In this document: one piece after another, positions 1-8,564 of the stretch
Layout of the letters: each line of letters begins with the position of its first letter
Position numbering within the stretch: the first letter of the stretch is position 1
Source: Sphingobacterium cellulitidis
GTDB taxonomy: Bacteria; Bacteroidota; Bacteroidia; Sphingobacteriales; Sphingobacteriaceae
Assembly: GCA_002245855.1 (NCBI GenBank)
Contig: NOUX01000012.1
Location: forward strand, 62,001 to 126,000
DNA: 64,000 nt
Direction of reading: 5' to 3'
Translations under genes and position numbers: made by a program
Notes under the pieces: model-generated
What the model saw: only the letters and a program-made list of their open reading frames with translations
The model's database searches: none
Told to the model about the DNA's origin: nothing

Positions 1-1394
1 TTCCAATTTTCTAGATCGATCTTATTTCCTTTATCAATCTCTGCCCAGTAATCTAGAGGATAGTTTAACCAGACTGAAGAGATTACGATCTTTTGGTCTC
101 CCACTTGTATCAAGGCATTCCCATTGTTAAAAGCTTTATAGCTAGGCAAGGTTTCTTCGATTGGGTATCGGCTCATTATGGAAATATTGCTACTTCTCAG
201 ATAAAAATAATATCCTAGTTCATCTGCTATTCTGGGCCCTGACCCATAAGTTTCTTGCATGGTGACCACATCGGCCTTACTCTCCTTAATGATCTCTACA
301 ATCCTTTTATAACCTATGCTTTTTCCGGTTTCATTGCCTCCATGCCAAATATTATAAGTCATAACCCGAAGGCTATCCACTTGATGAGTTGGGGTTTGAT
401 TTCTTTTATTCTGGAATTTAGACCCATTGTTAAAAGCTTTATAGCTAGGCAAGGTTTCTTCGATTGGGTATCGGCTCATTATGGAAATATTGCTACTTCT
501 CAGATAAAAATAATATCCTAGTTCATCTGCTATTCTGGGCCCTGACCCATAAGTTTCTTGCATGGTGACCACATCGGCCTTACTCTCCTTAATGATCTCT
601 ACAATCCTTTTATAACCTATGCTTTTTCCGGTTTCATTGCCTCCATGCCAAATATTATAAGTCATAACCCGAAGGCTATCCACTTGATGAGTTGGGGTTT
701 GATTTCTTTTATTCTGGAATTTAGAATAATAATTCTGGATATCATTCTTAGACAAAGCGTAATCAAAGATCATCAGGTCGTCAATTGTACCATTAAAGGT
801 TTCCCATTCGCCTAAATCGCCTTTCTCCTCACCGCCGACCTGCAAAAGGACTGACTCTGCTCCCAACTTAGGGACTAAGCCCTCCAGGGAATAAATAGCG
901 ACTTGTAGATCATTATAATAGAGTGCTATCTCCTGTTTATCGGCATTGTAGCTGCTTGTTAATAAGTTCCAATCCTTGACAATCTGCTGTCTATTTGGTC
1001 CGGGTTTATAATCTAAAGCATAATCAGCTTTTACGACTTCCCAAGCCCAGGTATGATTTGCTTGTTTATTAATTTTCCAGTTAATGGAAGTGGAGTCTGA
1101 ATATCTTACAGTTAGATTTAGGATATTATAATTTTCAAAATCAGCATCTGCTTTTACCCAAGTGCTGATAGTAAAGGAATCTTTCCATTTTGTTTTGTCC
1201 AACTGATACTGAATAGGCTGACGATTTTTAGCACTTATGGTTAAGTCCAATGCTTTACCAGTCAAGCCATTGATCAGTCTATCTGAGGACATTTGATCAA
1301 AATCCTCTGTAAAGATAGGCTTGGTCTGTCCAACAGTAATATTGTATTGTAAAGTGATTACAAGGACAAAACAACAAATAAAAAGATTCCTCAT
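1..1394 (-). CDS. Secreted LamG-like / EEP-family phosphodiesterase-type protein, partial, with internal duplication
   Basis: The reading frame is open from an ATG at 1394 to the left edge of the window, so 464 codons are visible and the C-terminus is missing. Residues 1-23 are a signal peptide (hydrophobic VLVITL core). About residues 30-215 look like a LamG/concanavalin-type domain (FTISTWVKAD, TIDDLMIFDYALSK). After that an endonuclease/exonuclease/phosphatase fold begins: MTYNIWHGG carries the family's metal-site Asn and VVTMQET the metal-binding Glu. The segment with both motifs occurs twice, as residues 224-324 and 325-425, because of an exact 303-bp tandem duplication. The gene starts 11 bp after the metallophosphatase stop, so it is the fourth gene of the susC operon. 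EEP enzymes cleave phosphodiesters (DNA, sphingomyelin, phosphoinositides); the substrate here is unknown. The family call is solid. Whether the duplicated protein can fold is doubtful. Confidence 0.8.
   Translation of the reverse strand, partial: MRNLFICCFVLVITLQYNITVGQTKPIFTEDFDQMSSDRLINGLTGKALDLTISAKNRQPIQYQLDKTKWKDSFTISTWVKADADFENYNILNLTVRYSDSTSINWKINKQANHTWAWEVVKADYALDYKPGPNRQQIVKDWNLLTSSYNADKQEIALYYNDLQVAIYSLEGLVPKLGAESVLLQVGGEEKGDLGEWETFNGTIDDLMIFDYALSKNDIQNYYSKFQNKRNQTPTHQVDSLRVMTYNIWHGGNETGKSIGYKRIVEIIKESKADVVTMQETYGSGPRIADELGYYFYLRSSNISIMSRYPIEETLPSYKAFNNGSKFQNKRNQTPTHQVDSLRVMTYNIWHGGNETGKSIGYKRIVEIIKESKADVVTMQETYGSGPRIADELGYYFYLRSSNISIMSRYPIEETLPSYKAFNNGNALIQVGDQKIVISSVWLNYPLDYWAEIDKGNKIDLENW
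120..725. repeat. Perfect 303-bp direct tandem duplication
   Basis: Bases 120-422 and 423-725 are identical along their full length and directly abutting. Identity stops at once on both sides (t119 versus a422; c423 versus a726), so the junctions show no microhomology. The unit is exactly 101 codons and keeps the minus-strand frame of the EEP gene open. Confidence 0.97.
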
Positions 1395-1405
1395 GTTTTT
1401 TAATC

Positions 1406-2254
1406 TTATTTTTTTACTACCTCCCAGCCATAATCAACATAATCCCAGCTGAAATCATTTCCATTGATATTTACTTGCAGATAACCTTCCTCAGTACCAT
1501 GGAAATTTCCTCCCCACCAATTTGCACTGATTGCACCTGCAGTGATATATTGCACACCTCTAACTTTGATTTCCTCATACAGATGTTGGTGTCCCTGTAA
1601 AACCAATTTTAAATTATGCTTGTCAAATAAACCACGGATTTCTTTTTGATTAACAAAAGTATCAGCGTCAGTATAATAACCTTCTAAGACTGGGTAATAC
1701 AAGGATAAAAATGGAACGTGGCTAGAAACAATAATCGGTTGATCGGAAGGGGTTTTTGCCAACTCGGATACAAGCCAGTTTTTCTGGGTATCCGAAATGC
1801 AGTATTTATTATTACAAACCTCAGTGCTATTCAAGATGATGAATTTCCAGCCTTTGTGTTCGAAGCTATAGTAAGGCTTTCCAAAATAACTGCTAAAAAG
1901 TCCCGATCCATGTTCCCCCTCAGAATGCCAATAACGATCATGATTACCAATGGTGTAGAACCACTTCAATCCCGAATTGCTTACAATATCTTTGTAGCGT
2001 TGGAATAAGCTTTTGGCAGCCTCGAGGTTTTCAGCCTTCATGGCATCCACATCAGCATTATCACCACCCGTAAGGACAAAGTCCACTTTATTCTTTTTTG
2101 CAACTGAAATGGCTTGTTCTAATCCCTTGAAAGAGTTAGAGGCTTCATCTTTATTTAAGTGTAAATCTGTAAAATATCCGAATGAGAATTTCTTTTGAGC
2201 TTGAACAAAGGTTGCGCAGATAATTAATACGGATAATAAGAATAGTTTTTTCAT
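1406..2254 (-). CDS. Secreted calcineurin-like metallophosphatase
   Basis: This protein of about 282 residues starts with a signal peptide (MKKLFLLSVLIICATFVQAQ) and carries the full set of metallophosphoesterase motifs in order: TDLH, GGDNAD, GNHD, SSHVPF and GHQH. These residues form the dinuclear metal centre that hydrolyses phosphomonoesters or diesters, here in the periplasm or at the cell surface. I chose the ATG at 2254 because it gives a clean signal peptide and leaves 10 bp after the susD stop. A longer start at 2278 would overlap susD and put eight extra residues before the signal. It lies in the susC-susD operon just ahead of the EEP gene, so both enzymes probably act on the phosphorylated compound imported by the SusCD pair. 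The substrate cannot be read from the sequence. Confidence 0.88.
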   Translation of the reverse strand: MKKLFLLSVLIICATFVQAQKKFSFGYFTDLHLNKDEASNSFKGLEQAISVAKKNKVDFVLTGGDNADVDAMKAENLEAAKSLFQRYKDIVSNSGLKWFYTIGNHDRYWHSEGEHGSGLFSSYFGKPYYSFEHKGWKFIILNSTEVCNNKYCISDTQKNWLVSELAKTPSDQPIIVSSHVPFLSLYYPVLEGYYTDADTFVNQKEIRGLFDKHNLKLVLQGHQHLYEEIKVRGVQYITAGAISANWWGGNFHGTEEGYLQVNINGNDFSWDYVDYGWEVVKK

Positions 2255-2264
2255 GAACATTGAA

Positions 2265-4064
2265 TTATTTCCAACCAAATGGTTGTTTAAGATTAGGGTT
2301 TAATAACATTTGAACTTCCGGAATAGGTCTATAGTAATACATTGGTTCAATAAAATTACGTTTTTTGATATCAGTAACCATTGTACCACCTGCGGTTCCA
2401 TTTGATAAATACACGCCCGCAGTACCATCAAATTTACCAATAGTATAGTAAACCAAAGCTACTCCCAGAGAATTCTTTTCACGATCTGTAGGGATAGTTT
2501 GTCCTTCTGGGATCAACTTGATATCAGGAACGCCATCACCCGTTAAGTCATAGTTTCCTACAGAAGGGAAATACATGCCTTCTGGAATTTTTTCCAATAA
2601 TTTACCAGCATTCCAACGCATGATATCATTGTAACGGCTATTTTCAAAAGCGAATTCCACCCGTCTTTCTCTTCTAATTTCTAAAATGACGCCAGTATTG
2701 GTTCCAGTTACCTTAGGGAAATCTGCTTTTAATTTTGGGTCCACATTACCATTGGCTGTAGATAAGATTAAATCGGGCATTCCAACGCGCTTGCGCACTA
2801 GATTAACAGAATTATCCAGATCAGCTTGAGTCAAAGTTCCCAGTTCAGCTTTTGCCTCTGCAAACATCAATAGGACATCAGCATAACGATGAACAGGGAA
2901 GTCAATGCTGTTGTATACATTTTGGTCGCCACTATTGACATAACCTTTTCTTTGATGGTATCCAGTGAAGTTTTTATTCAACCGTTGCACGTAAATGGTA
3001 TTTCCCGGTTGACGGGTCCATTCAGGATAAATAAAGGTTTGGCTAAGCCTAGGGTCGCGATCCTTGAATTCTTGAACAAATTCTAATTTTGCGTAGTTTG
3101 GAATATCTGTAAACCTTTTACCATCCTTCATTAAATAGGTTTGAAGAAGGTCTCTAGAAGGCGATTGTTCGTAATCGCCAAATACTACACCATTCACATT
3201 TTGGGTAAGGTTTTTCCCTTGGTCAAAAGCTACAAAAAGAATTACCTCTTTATTGTTGGTTAAATCTAATGATTCGAACAATGCTGCATAGTCATCATTT
3301 GGCTTTCCGGTAGAATGTATGCTATATTTTGCAGATTTTATTATTTCTTGAGTTGCTGTTTCAGCAATCTTTAGAAAATTATCAGCTGTATTTTTTAGGT
3401 TCAATTCATCGTGATACTTACGATAGGTCCCTTCATGGAGAGCGATTTTTGCTTGCATCAGATACACTGCCCATTTGCCAGGAGTTCCTGTAGGCACATT
3501 TTCGCGGACATTCTTTACGGCAAAATCCAAATCTTCCATCACTTTGGTCATCACTTCGGTTCTAGAATTTTGGGGATTCTTTAATGCTTCGTCAGTTGGG
3601 TTTAAGGTTACATCATACCAAGGTACATCAGAATATCGATTGACCATGTTCGAGTAGAAGATTGCACGATAGTACCTTGCCAATCCAGCGTAATGATTTT
3701 TCACATCATCCGCAACCTTTGCACGGTTATAATTCTCCAAGAAATAATTTATATCTCTAAGTCTACCCCAAGACCAACCTCCAGTAATTGTCTGTGAAGA
3801 AGGATTACCAGTCATCATGTTCTTTATTTCTACGGCTGCGGTTGTAGCGGCATTATCCGTAGACTGGTCATTCAAATAAGAATTTCTATTGGGTAAACTA
3901 AGCAGCCCGTTCATATAAAGGGCCAAATCTTCTTCGGTATTGAAGAACACCTCAGGGGTAACAGAGGTCTGAGGAAACCTGTCCAAAAAGTCCTTTTTAC
4001 ATGCACTGGTTAGGCAGAGTAAAGTGGCTAATGGTATATAATATAGTGTTGATAAACGTTTCAT
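2265..4064 (-). CDS. SusD/RagB family outer-membrane nutrient-binding lipoprotein
   Basis: The 599-residue product has a lipoprotein signal (LLCLTSAC, predicted lipidated Cys at 22) followed by the SusD N-terminal pattern FLDRFPQTSVTPEVFF. The C-terminal half has the usual SusD/RagB elements (IRRERRVEFAFENSRYNDIM, then the closing PIPEVQ block). SusD proteins cap the SusC barrel on the cell surface and bind the substrate. The gene follows susC by 27 bp on the same strand. Nothing in the sequence identifies the ligand, and no glycoside hydrolase is visible nearby, so a non-sugar or phosphorylated substrate is possible. Confidence 0.95.
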   Translation of the reverse strand: MKRLSTLYYIPLATLLCLTSACKKDFLDRFPQTSVTPEVFFNTEEDLALYMNGLLSLPNRNSYLNDQSTDNAATTAAVEIKNMMTGNPSSQTITGGWSWGRLRDINYFLENYNRAKVADDVKNHYAGLARYYRAIFYSNMVNRYSDVPWYDVTLNPTDEALKNPQNSRTEVMTKVMEDLDFAVKNVRENVPTGTPGKWAVYLMQAKIALHEGTYRKYHDELNLKNTADNFLKIAETATQEIIKSAKYSIHSTGKPNDDYAALFESLDLTNNKEVILFVAFDQGKNLTQNVNGVVFGDYEQSPSRDLLQTYLMKDGKRFTDIPNYAKLEFVQEFKDRDPRLSQTFIYPEWTRQPGNTIYVQRLNKNFTGYHQRKGYVNSGDQNVYNSIDFPVHRYADVLLMFAEAKAELGTLTQADLDNSVNLVRKRVGMPDLILSTANGNVDPKLKADFPKVTGTNTGVILEIRRERRVEFAFENSRYNDIMRWNAGKLLEKIPEGMYFPSVGNYDLTGDGVPDIKLIPEGQTIPTDREKNSLGVALVYYTIGKFDGTAGVYLSNGTAGGTMVTDIKKRNFIEPMYYYRPIPEVQMLLNPNLKQPFGWK

Positions 4065-4091
4065 AGTATCTAAAATTTAATGGTCGGTCTA

Positions 4092-7000
4092 CTAAAAATC
4101 TAAGTTGATACCTGCGGCGATTTTTCTTTGGAAAGGATAAGCCCAAGCACTGTTATCTGTATTATTGTTGATAGCCTCAGGGTCAACATATTTCTTGACT
4201 TTAGAGAATTCAAAAATATTTTCACCAGTAACAAAGAATCTTACTCTACCGAGTTTCCATCTTTCAATAATATGATTTGGCAAGGAATATCCTAAGCTGA
4301 TATTCTTTATCCTAACATAGGCTCCATTCAATAAATATTGGGTATTAGGAATTGCTAACCCTTTTCCATCATTTGCATCTGCCAACCAAGATTGCAATAC
4401 TGGATAAGAAGAATCATGATTTTCATCTGCTAATCCGGCGGCAATATAAGAATCGGAGTGCTTTGCTCGCTGCTCTGGAGAATCAGAAGTTTCACGATAG
4501 AAGTCTAAATGCCAAGGGTAAATATTGGCATACGGTTGTTGATAAGGGCCCCAGAACAAATAATGGCCAGGATAAAAATCTCTCTTCAACACTCCTTGTA
4601 AGAATACAGAGCCATCAAATCCATTCCAATCCATACTTAGGTTGAAACCAATTCGAAGGCGATCTGAAGTATTTCCGATGACCTTACGGTCTTTCATATC
4701 CTTTTCAGTCAGACCTAATTCAATCTTGCCATTACCATCCAAATCTTCAAATTTTGGCCAGCCATTTACAATACTCAAGGCTCCCCAAGGGACAATTGCG
4801 GATTCATCTAGGGCATCTATTTCGGCTTGGCTCTTAAAGAATCCATTTCCTACAAGTCCATACAATGCTCCGAACTCATATCCTTCGAAATAATCGGATA
4901 ATAGTCTTTGGTCATTTTGGAATTTTGTGATATGCGCTCTGGAATCAGATAACACGACTTTTGCATCAAATCGGAAAGGTTTTGCGGCGATATTGAACTG
5001 ATCTTTATAATTGACGGTTAACTCCCAGCCTTTTGTTTTCAGATCTGCGGAATTTTGTCTAGGAACATTTGTTCCTAAAACGCCTGGCAATTCTTGTCCT
5101 CTGGTTAACATCCCGGAAGTTTCACGGATGTAATAATCAAAACTAGTAAAGAATTTATCGTTGAAAAGACCGATATCAGTACCGAAATTCAAGGTTGAAA
5201 CAGTTTCCCAAGTGTAAGTATTCGGGTCAATGGTCAGCGGTGGGGCTCCGTTTATTACCTGTTGTTGAGTTCCATTGATAAGATATCCGGATAAACCTGT
5301 TCCCATGGTTTGGATGTAAGAGAAATCTCCAACACTTTGATTTCCGAGGCTACCGTATGAAGCTCTAAACTTCAAGTTTGAAAAAGTAGGTTTGAATTCT
5401 TCGAAAAAGGCTTCATTACTTACAATCCATGCTCCTGAAATTGATGGGAAGAATCCCCAGCGACTTCCTTTAGGGAACCTTGAGGAGCCATCATAACGAC
5501 CAGTTGCCTCTAGGATATATTTATCATCAAAAGTATAGTTTATCCGACCAAATGCACTTTGGGTCGCATAAGAACTATACGCTGCGTTAATTCTCTGTTC
5601 ACCATAGGTCAAGGCTAAATAAGGCAAGGTTGATGAAATTAACTTGTCTCTATAGGCAGTTGTGGTAGAATAGATATATTCTTCCTGATTTACCCCTAGA
5701 GTTCCACTTAGTGCGTGTTTTCCAATTTTCTTATTGTAATTCGCGTATAAATTAAATACATCATTAACAACTTCCCCTCTTCTATCCTGCACATATCCGT
5801 TACCACCTTCTTCCCTGACATCATTGGGTCCATATCCAATTTTATATTTATTAGAATGTTCTGGATAGCGCCAATACTCGCGTTTGAAACTTGCGTCAGC
5901 AGTAACTGTTAAATCTCCATTTAAAAATGTTCCTACCGCATTGAAGATATTCTGAAAACCAAACATGTTTTCATTTCTCTTACCCCCATCAACCATTCTC
6001 GCTGCTAATCTACCCGCAGCATTATTTCCCCACGTACCATCTGGATTCTTAATTACATCGGTTGGTGTCAGGTAATAGATATCCGTTAGGCTGGCATTTG
6101 GCATGTCACGATTGGTTTGATAGATATTCATATTATTATCTACTCTTAACCAATTTAGAGGCACAAATGAGAATCTACTGCGGATTCCTTTTCTTTGCCA
6201 ATAATCAGATGCTAATTTGTTCAATCCATTTTCTTTAGTATAATCGGCCGATAAATAATAGTTTAAGGGTTTATTATTCACTTGGGCGCCACCAGAAAAT
6301 GTCAATGAATGTACATGGGAGAAAGAAGAGTTATGGAGGAAAAAGTCATTCCAGTTATTACCTCCCATATAGGCCCAAACATTAGGGTCATCTGGGTTTA
6401 CTCTTACATCTGGCAATGAAGGGTCATTAGACCGATCTTTTGCCCATTTATAATGCTCTTCACTATAATTCACATAATCCCAAGGTGTGTTGTCGGTTGA
6501 AATTTCCAACAATCTCGAGAAGATGTAAGGGTCTGTAATTGCGTCAGGCATTTCAGTAGGTCGGCCCCAAGCGGTTGTAACATTGTAGCCTACAACTTGC
6601 TTGCCTTGCTGACCAGACTTTGTGGTAATTAAAATGACTCCGTAGGTGGCTCTTGCTCCATATATTGCAGCAGAAGCAGCATCTCTCAAAACCGTATAAG
6701 TTGCGATATCATTAGGGCTTAACCTGATCATATCCCAGGTGTCGGAAACGGGAATACCGTCAATAACGATTAATGGGCTACCACCGTTAATTGATGTTGT
6801 TCCACGGATGTTAATATTAGGGATTCCGCCTGGGCTACCATTGCCGTAAGTAATATTTAGGCCGGGACTTGAACCTTGCAGTCCCTGCATAATATTCGTT
6901 ACCGGTCTTGATTCAAGCTGTTTACCAGATATTTGATCGACAGCCCCTGTCAGATTAATTTTCTTCCGGGTTCCGAAACCAACGACAACGACTTCATCTA

Positions 7001-7340
7001 GGTTACTGGCATCAGTTTCCAACTTGATATTCAGAACATCACCGGGATTACTTACAATTTCTTGAGTTTTATAGCCCAATGATCTGAAAATAATGGTTGA
7101 ATTTCTGGAAATCCCGTCAATTTTAAATTTACCATCATCTGAAGTAGATGTGGCTTTGTTTGTTCCTTTTACAATTACACTCACCCCTGATAGATTATTA
7201 CCATCAATATCCGAGACATGACCAGTCAAGGAATTCTCTTGGGCCATGAGGACAAATGGAATAAACCAAACAAAAAATAAGAGCAGAATTTTGCTCAACA
7301 TGCTACATGCTGATTCTTTTCGAAAATGGTTAGGTTTCAT
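4092..7340 (-). CDS. SusC/RagA family TonB-dependent outer-membrane transporter
   Basis: The product is about 1082 residues from the ATG at 7340. It has a signal peptide ending near LMAQ, an N-terminal carboxypeptidase-regulatory-like domain (about residues 37-110), the TonB-box-like DEVVVVGFGTRKK segment, a plug domain with NINIRGTTSINGGSPLIVID, and a long beta-barrel ending in aromatic NLDF. The frame extends upstream to 7388 through 16 residues that cover the promoter and palindrome, so the later ATG before the signal peptide is preferred. It is the first gene of the susC-susD-phosphatase-EEP operon. There is no ECF sigma/anti-sigma pair beside it; instead a TetR-type gene is divergent, which is not the usual way of controlling SusCD loci. 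Confidence 0.95.
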   Translation of the reverse strand: MKPNHFRKESACSMLSKILLLFFVWFIPFVLMAQENSLTGHVSDIDGNNLSGVSVIVKGTNKATSTSDDGKFKIDGISRNSTIIFRSLGYKTQEIVSNPGDVLNIKLETDASNLDEVVVVGFGTRKKINLTGAVDQISGKQLESRPVTNIMQGLQGSSPGLNITYGNGSPGGIPNINIRGTTSINGGSPLIVIDGIPVSDTWDMIRLSPNDIATYTVLRDAASAAIYGARATYGVILITTKSGQQGKQVVGYNVTTAWGRPTEMPDAITDPYIFSRLLEISTDNTPWDYVNYSEEHYKWAKDRSNDPSLPDVRVNPDDPNVWAYMGGNNWNDFFLHNSSFSHVHSLTFSGGAQVNNKPLNYYLSADYTKENGLNKLASDYWQRKGIRSRFSFVPLNWLRVDNNMNIYQTNRDMPNASLTDIYYLTPTDVIKNPDGTWGNNAAGRLAARMVDGGKRNENMFGFQNIFNAVGTFLNGDLTVTADASFKREYWRYPEHSNKYKIGYGPNDVREEGGNGYVQDRRGEVVNDVFNLYANYNKKIGKHALSGTLGVNQEEYIYSTTTAYRDKLISSTLPYLALTYGEQRINAAYSSYATQSAFGRINYTFDDKYILEATGRYDGSSRFPKGSRWGFFPSISGAWIVSNEAFFEEFKPTFSNLKFRASYGSLGNQSVGDFSYIQTMGTGLSGYLINGTQQQVINGAPPLTIDPNTYTWETVSTLNFGTDIGLFNDKFFTSFDYYIRETSGMLTRGQELPGVLGTNVPRQNSADLKTKGWELTVNYKDQFNIAAKPFRFDAKVVLSDSRAHITKFQNDQRLLSDYFEGYEFGALYGLVGNGFFKSQAEIDALDESAIVPWGALSIVNGWPKFEDLDGNGKIELGLTEKDMKDRKVIGNTSDRLRIGFNLSMDWNGFDGSVFLQGVLKRDFYPGHYLFWGPYQQPYANIYPWHLDFYRETSDSPEQRAKHSDSYIAAGLADENHDSSYPVLQSWLADANDGKGLAIPNTQYLLNGAYVRIKNISLGYSLPNHIIERWKLGRVRFFVTGENIFEFSKVKKYVDPEAINNNTDNSAWAYPFQRKIAAGINLDF

Positions 7341-7351
7341 ATTTAAATTAA

Positions 7352-7367
7352 TTGAATATTCATTCAA
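7352..7367. promoter_or_regulatory. Palindromic operator candidate before susC
   Basis: TTGAATATTCATTCAA has 6-bp inverted arms (TTGAAT / ATTCAA) around a 4-bp spacer. It lies 11 bp upstream of the susC ATG and directly downstream of the -7 element, where a bound repressor would block transcription start. A near copy lies before tetR. The reverse complement resembles the TGAATGAnTATTCA-like sites known for several TetR-family proteins. Confidence 0.6.
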
Positions 7368-7371
7368 AATA

Positions 7372-7379
7372 CAAAGGTA
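7372..7379 (-). promoter_or_regulatory. Promoter -7 element of the susC operon
   Basis: The minus strand reads TACCTTTG, an exact match to the Bacteroidota -7 consensus TAnnTTTG, 31 bp before the susC ATG and 4 bp from the palindrome. A TTG lies 17 bases upstream and could serve as the -33 element. Confidence 0.55.
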
Positions 7380-7575
7380 ATTAGGCAATGTTAATACAAT
7401 GTTATTTTAAAATAAAAAGACTTTTAAGTTTATGTGGGTTGCCATTTATATGGATGGCATATTGGTTATCTGATTTTCAGTAATGCTCTCTAAATTAGAT
7501 GAAAAATATATTTTTTCAAATATTTTTTATCAAAATTCAAAAATATCTACTGATATTAGGTCTACAACAAATAAA

Positions 7576-7591
7576 TTGAACAGTCATTCAA
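7576..7591. promoter_or_regulatory. Palindromic operator candidate before tetR
   Basis: TTGAACAGTCATTCAA matches the susC palindrome at 13 of 16 positions, with the differences in or beside the spacer (arms TTGAAC / ATTCAA). It ends 14 bp before the tetR ATG, a placement that mirrors the susC copy and suggests autoregulation together with control of susC. Confidence 0.55.
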
Positions 7592-7605
7592 AATATAATC
7601 GTAAC

Positions 7606-8205
7606 ATGGGCAGAAATAGTATTAAAGATGAGCGTCGGAAAGAGATAATTCAAAAGTATTACTTGGTTGCAAAAAAGGAAGGATTAGAGAATACCTCAAT
7701 TGCAAAAATTGCTTCTGAAATGGAGATTAATCCGAGTCTTATCATTCATTATTTCAAGAATAAAGAAGAGCTCAATTATGCTTTAATCGATTATATTCTA
7801 GAAAAGTATCTGGTTATATACAAAAGACAAAAATTGTCAGGTCAAGACCTAAGAGGCTATTTAATTGACCTTATCGATAAATTATTTTCAAAAAAGTGGA
7901 ATGCTCTTTTTAATGATAGCATATTCTATAGCTGCTACGCCATGGGCTTTCGGGACAAAAAAATAAAGGGGAAATTCAAAAGGCTACATGATTCTTTGCG
8001 GGTGCACCTTGCTGAGGTATTAAATAAATGTAAGGAGGCAGGTATTGTAGATATAGAATCTGCGGATGCTACAGCAGATTTAATTTATGTTTTGGTGGAT
8101 GGAGCGTACTATTATTTAAGCTTGGTATCAGAGAAAGAGGAATACGAAACCAAGTTAAATATTCATCGAAATTACGCTTTTAGAGCATTAAAACTAAAAT
8201 TATGA
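7606..8205 (+). CDS. TetR/AcrR-family transcriptional regulator
   Basis: The protein has about 199 residues from the ATG at 7606 (MGRNSIKDERRKEI). Residues 10-60 form a TetR-type helix-turn-helix (ENTSIAKIASEMEINPSLII, then HYFKNKEELNYALIDYILEK). The rest is a mostly helical ligand-binding domain ending in a predicted hydrophobic patch (LVDGAYYYLSLVSE). The frame is open back to 7483, but those 41 residues are low-complexity and AT-rich and contain the palindrome, so the internal start is preferred. It is divergent from susC, and its likely job is repression of the SusCD-phosphatase operon in response to an unknown small molecule. It overlaps the end of the next, opposite-strand gene by 6 bp. 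Confidence 0.85.
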   Translation: MGRNSIKDERRKEIIQKYYLVAKKEGLENTSIAKIASEMEINPSLIIHYFKNKEELNYALIDYILEKYLVIYKRQKLSGQDLRGYLIDLIDKLFSKKWNALFNDSIFYSCYAMGFRDKKIKGKFKRLHDSLRVHLAEVLNKCKEAGIVDIESADATADLIYVLVDGAYYYLSLVSEKEEYETKLNIHRNYAFRALKLKL

Positions 8206-8472
8206 GGCAATCTCACTTTTATCACTACGCTTCCAATAGGGTTTTAAAAGGCCATATAAAGCAATGATGATCCACATAGAGTTTGAGGTAATATTCGGCA
8301 TGTCATGAAAGTAAAGTGCGCTAATAACTAAACCTGTTCCACCCATAACATTGATTCCCTGGTAAATCCAGGAATCAAACTTGACAGTTTTAGTGTTTAA
8401 CAGCAAAAAGCCTATTGTACAACAAGCGACGCCTATCCAACCTATAACGGCTACAACATTTTCCATTCCCAT
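8200..8472 (-). CDS. Small inner-membrane protein (CBU_0592-like)
   Basis: About 90 residues with three predicted membrane helices (VVAVIGWIGVACCTIGFLLL, then INVMGGTGLVISALYF, then MWIIIALYGLLKPYW). The pattern resembles the CBU_0592-type domain of small membrane proteins of unknown function. ATG starts are possible at 8472 and 8466; the frame before 8472 opens with TTG. It is convergent with tetR and the 3' ends overlap by 6 bp. No function can be assigned. Confidence 0.65.
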   Translation of the reverse strand: MGMENVVAVIGWIGVACCTIGFLLLNTKTVKFDSWIYQGINVMGGTGLVISALYFHDMPNITSNSMWIIIALYGLLKPYWKRSDKSEIAS

Positions 8473-8564
8473 AATCAACTGGTAATTAGTATAAACGAAT
8501 ATAGCCTTTACTCAGCAAAATAGAGTAAAGGCTATATAAACTTATTTTAATTTTACTGTTGTTG

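Noticed and set aside
120..725. Repeat as a possible CRISPR or mobile-element signature
   Set aside because: There are only two long abutting copies with no spacers, no terminal inverted repeats and no transposase.
255..815. Two identical small plus-strand ORFs (88 and 85 residues)
   Set aside because: They are antisense frames within the two copies of the tandem duplication; the minus strand encodes the real EEP domain.
7341..7388. Longer susC start with 16 additional residues
   Set aside because: The extra stretch covers the palindrome and promoter, and the signal peptide begins after the ATG at 7340.
7483..7605. Longer tetR start with 41 additional residues
   Set aside because: The extension is AT-rich low-complexity sequence and contains the operator candidate; TetR proteins begin just before the HTH as at 7606.
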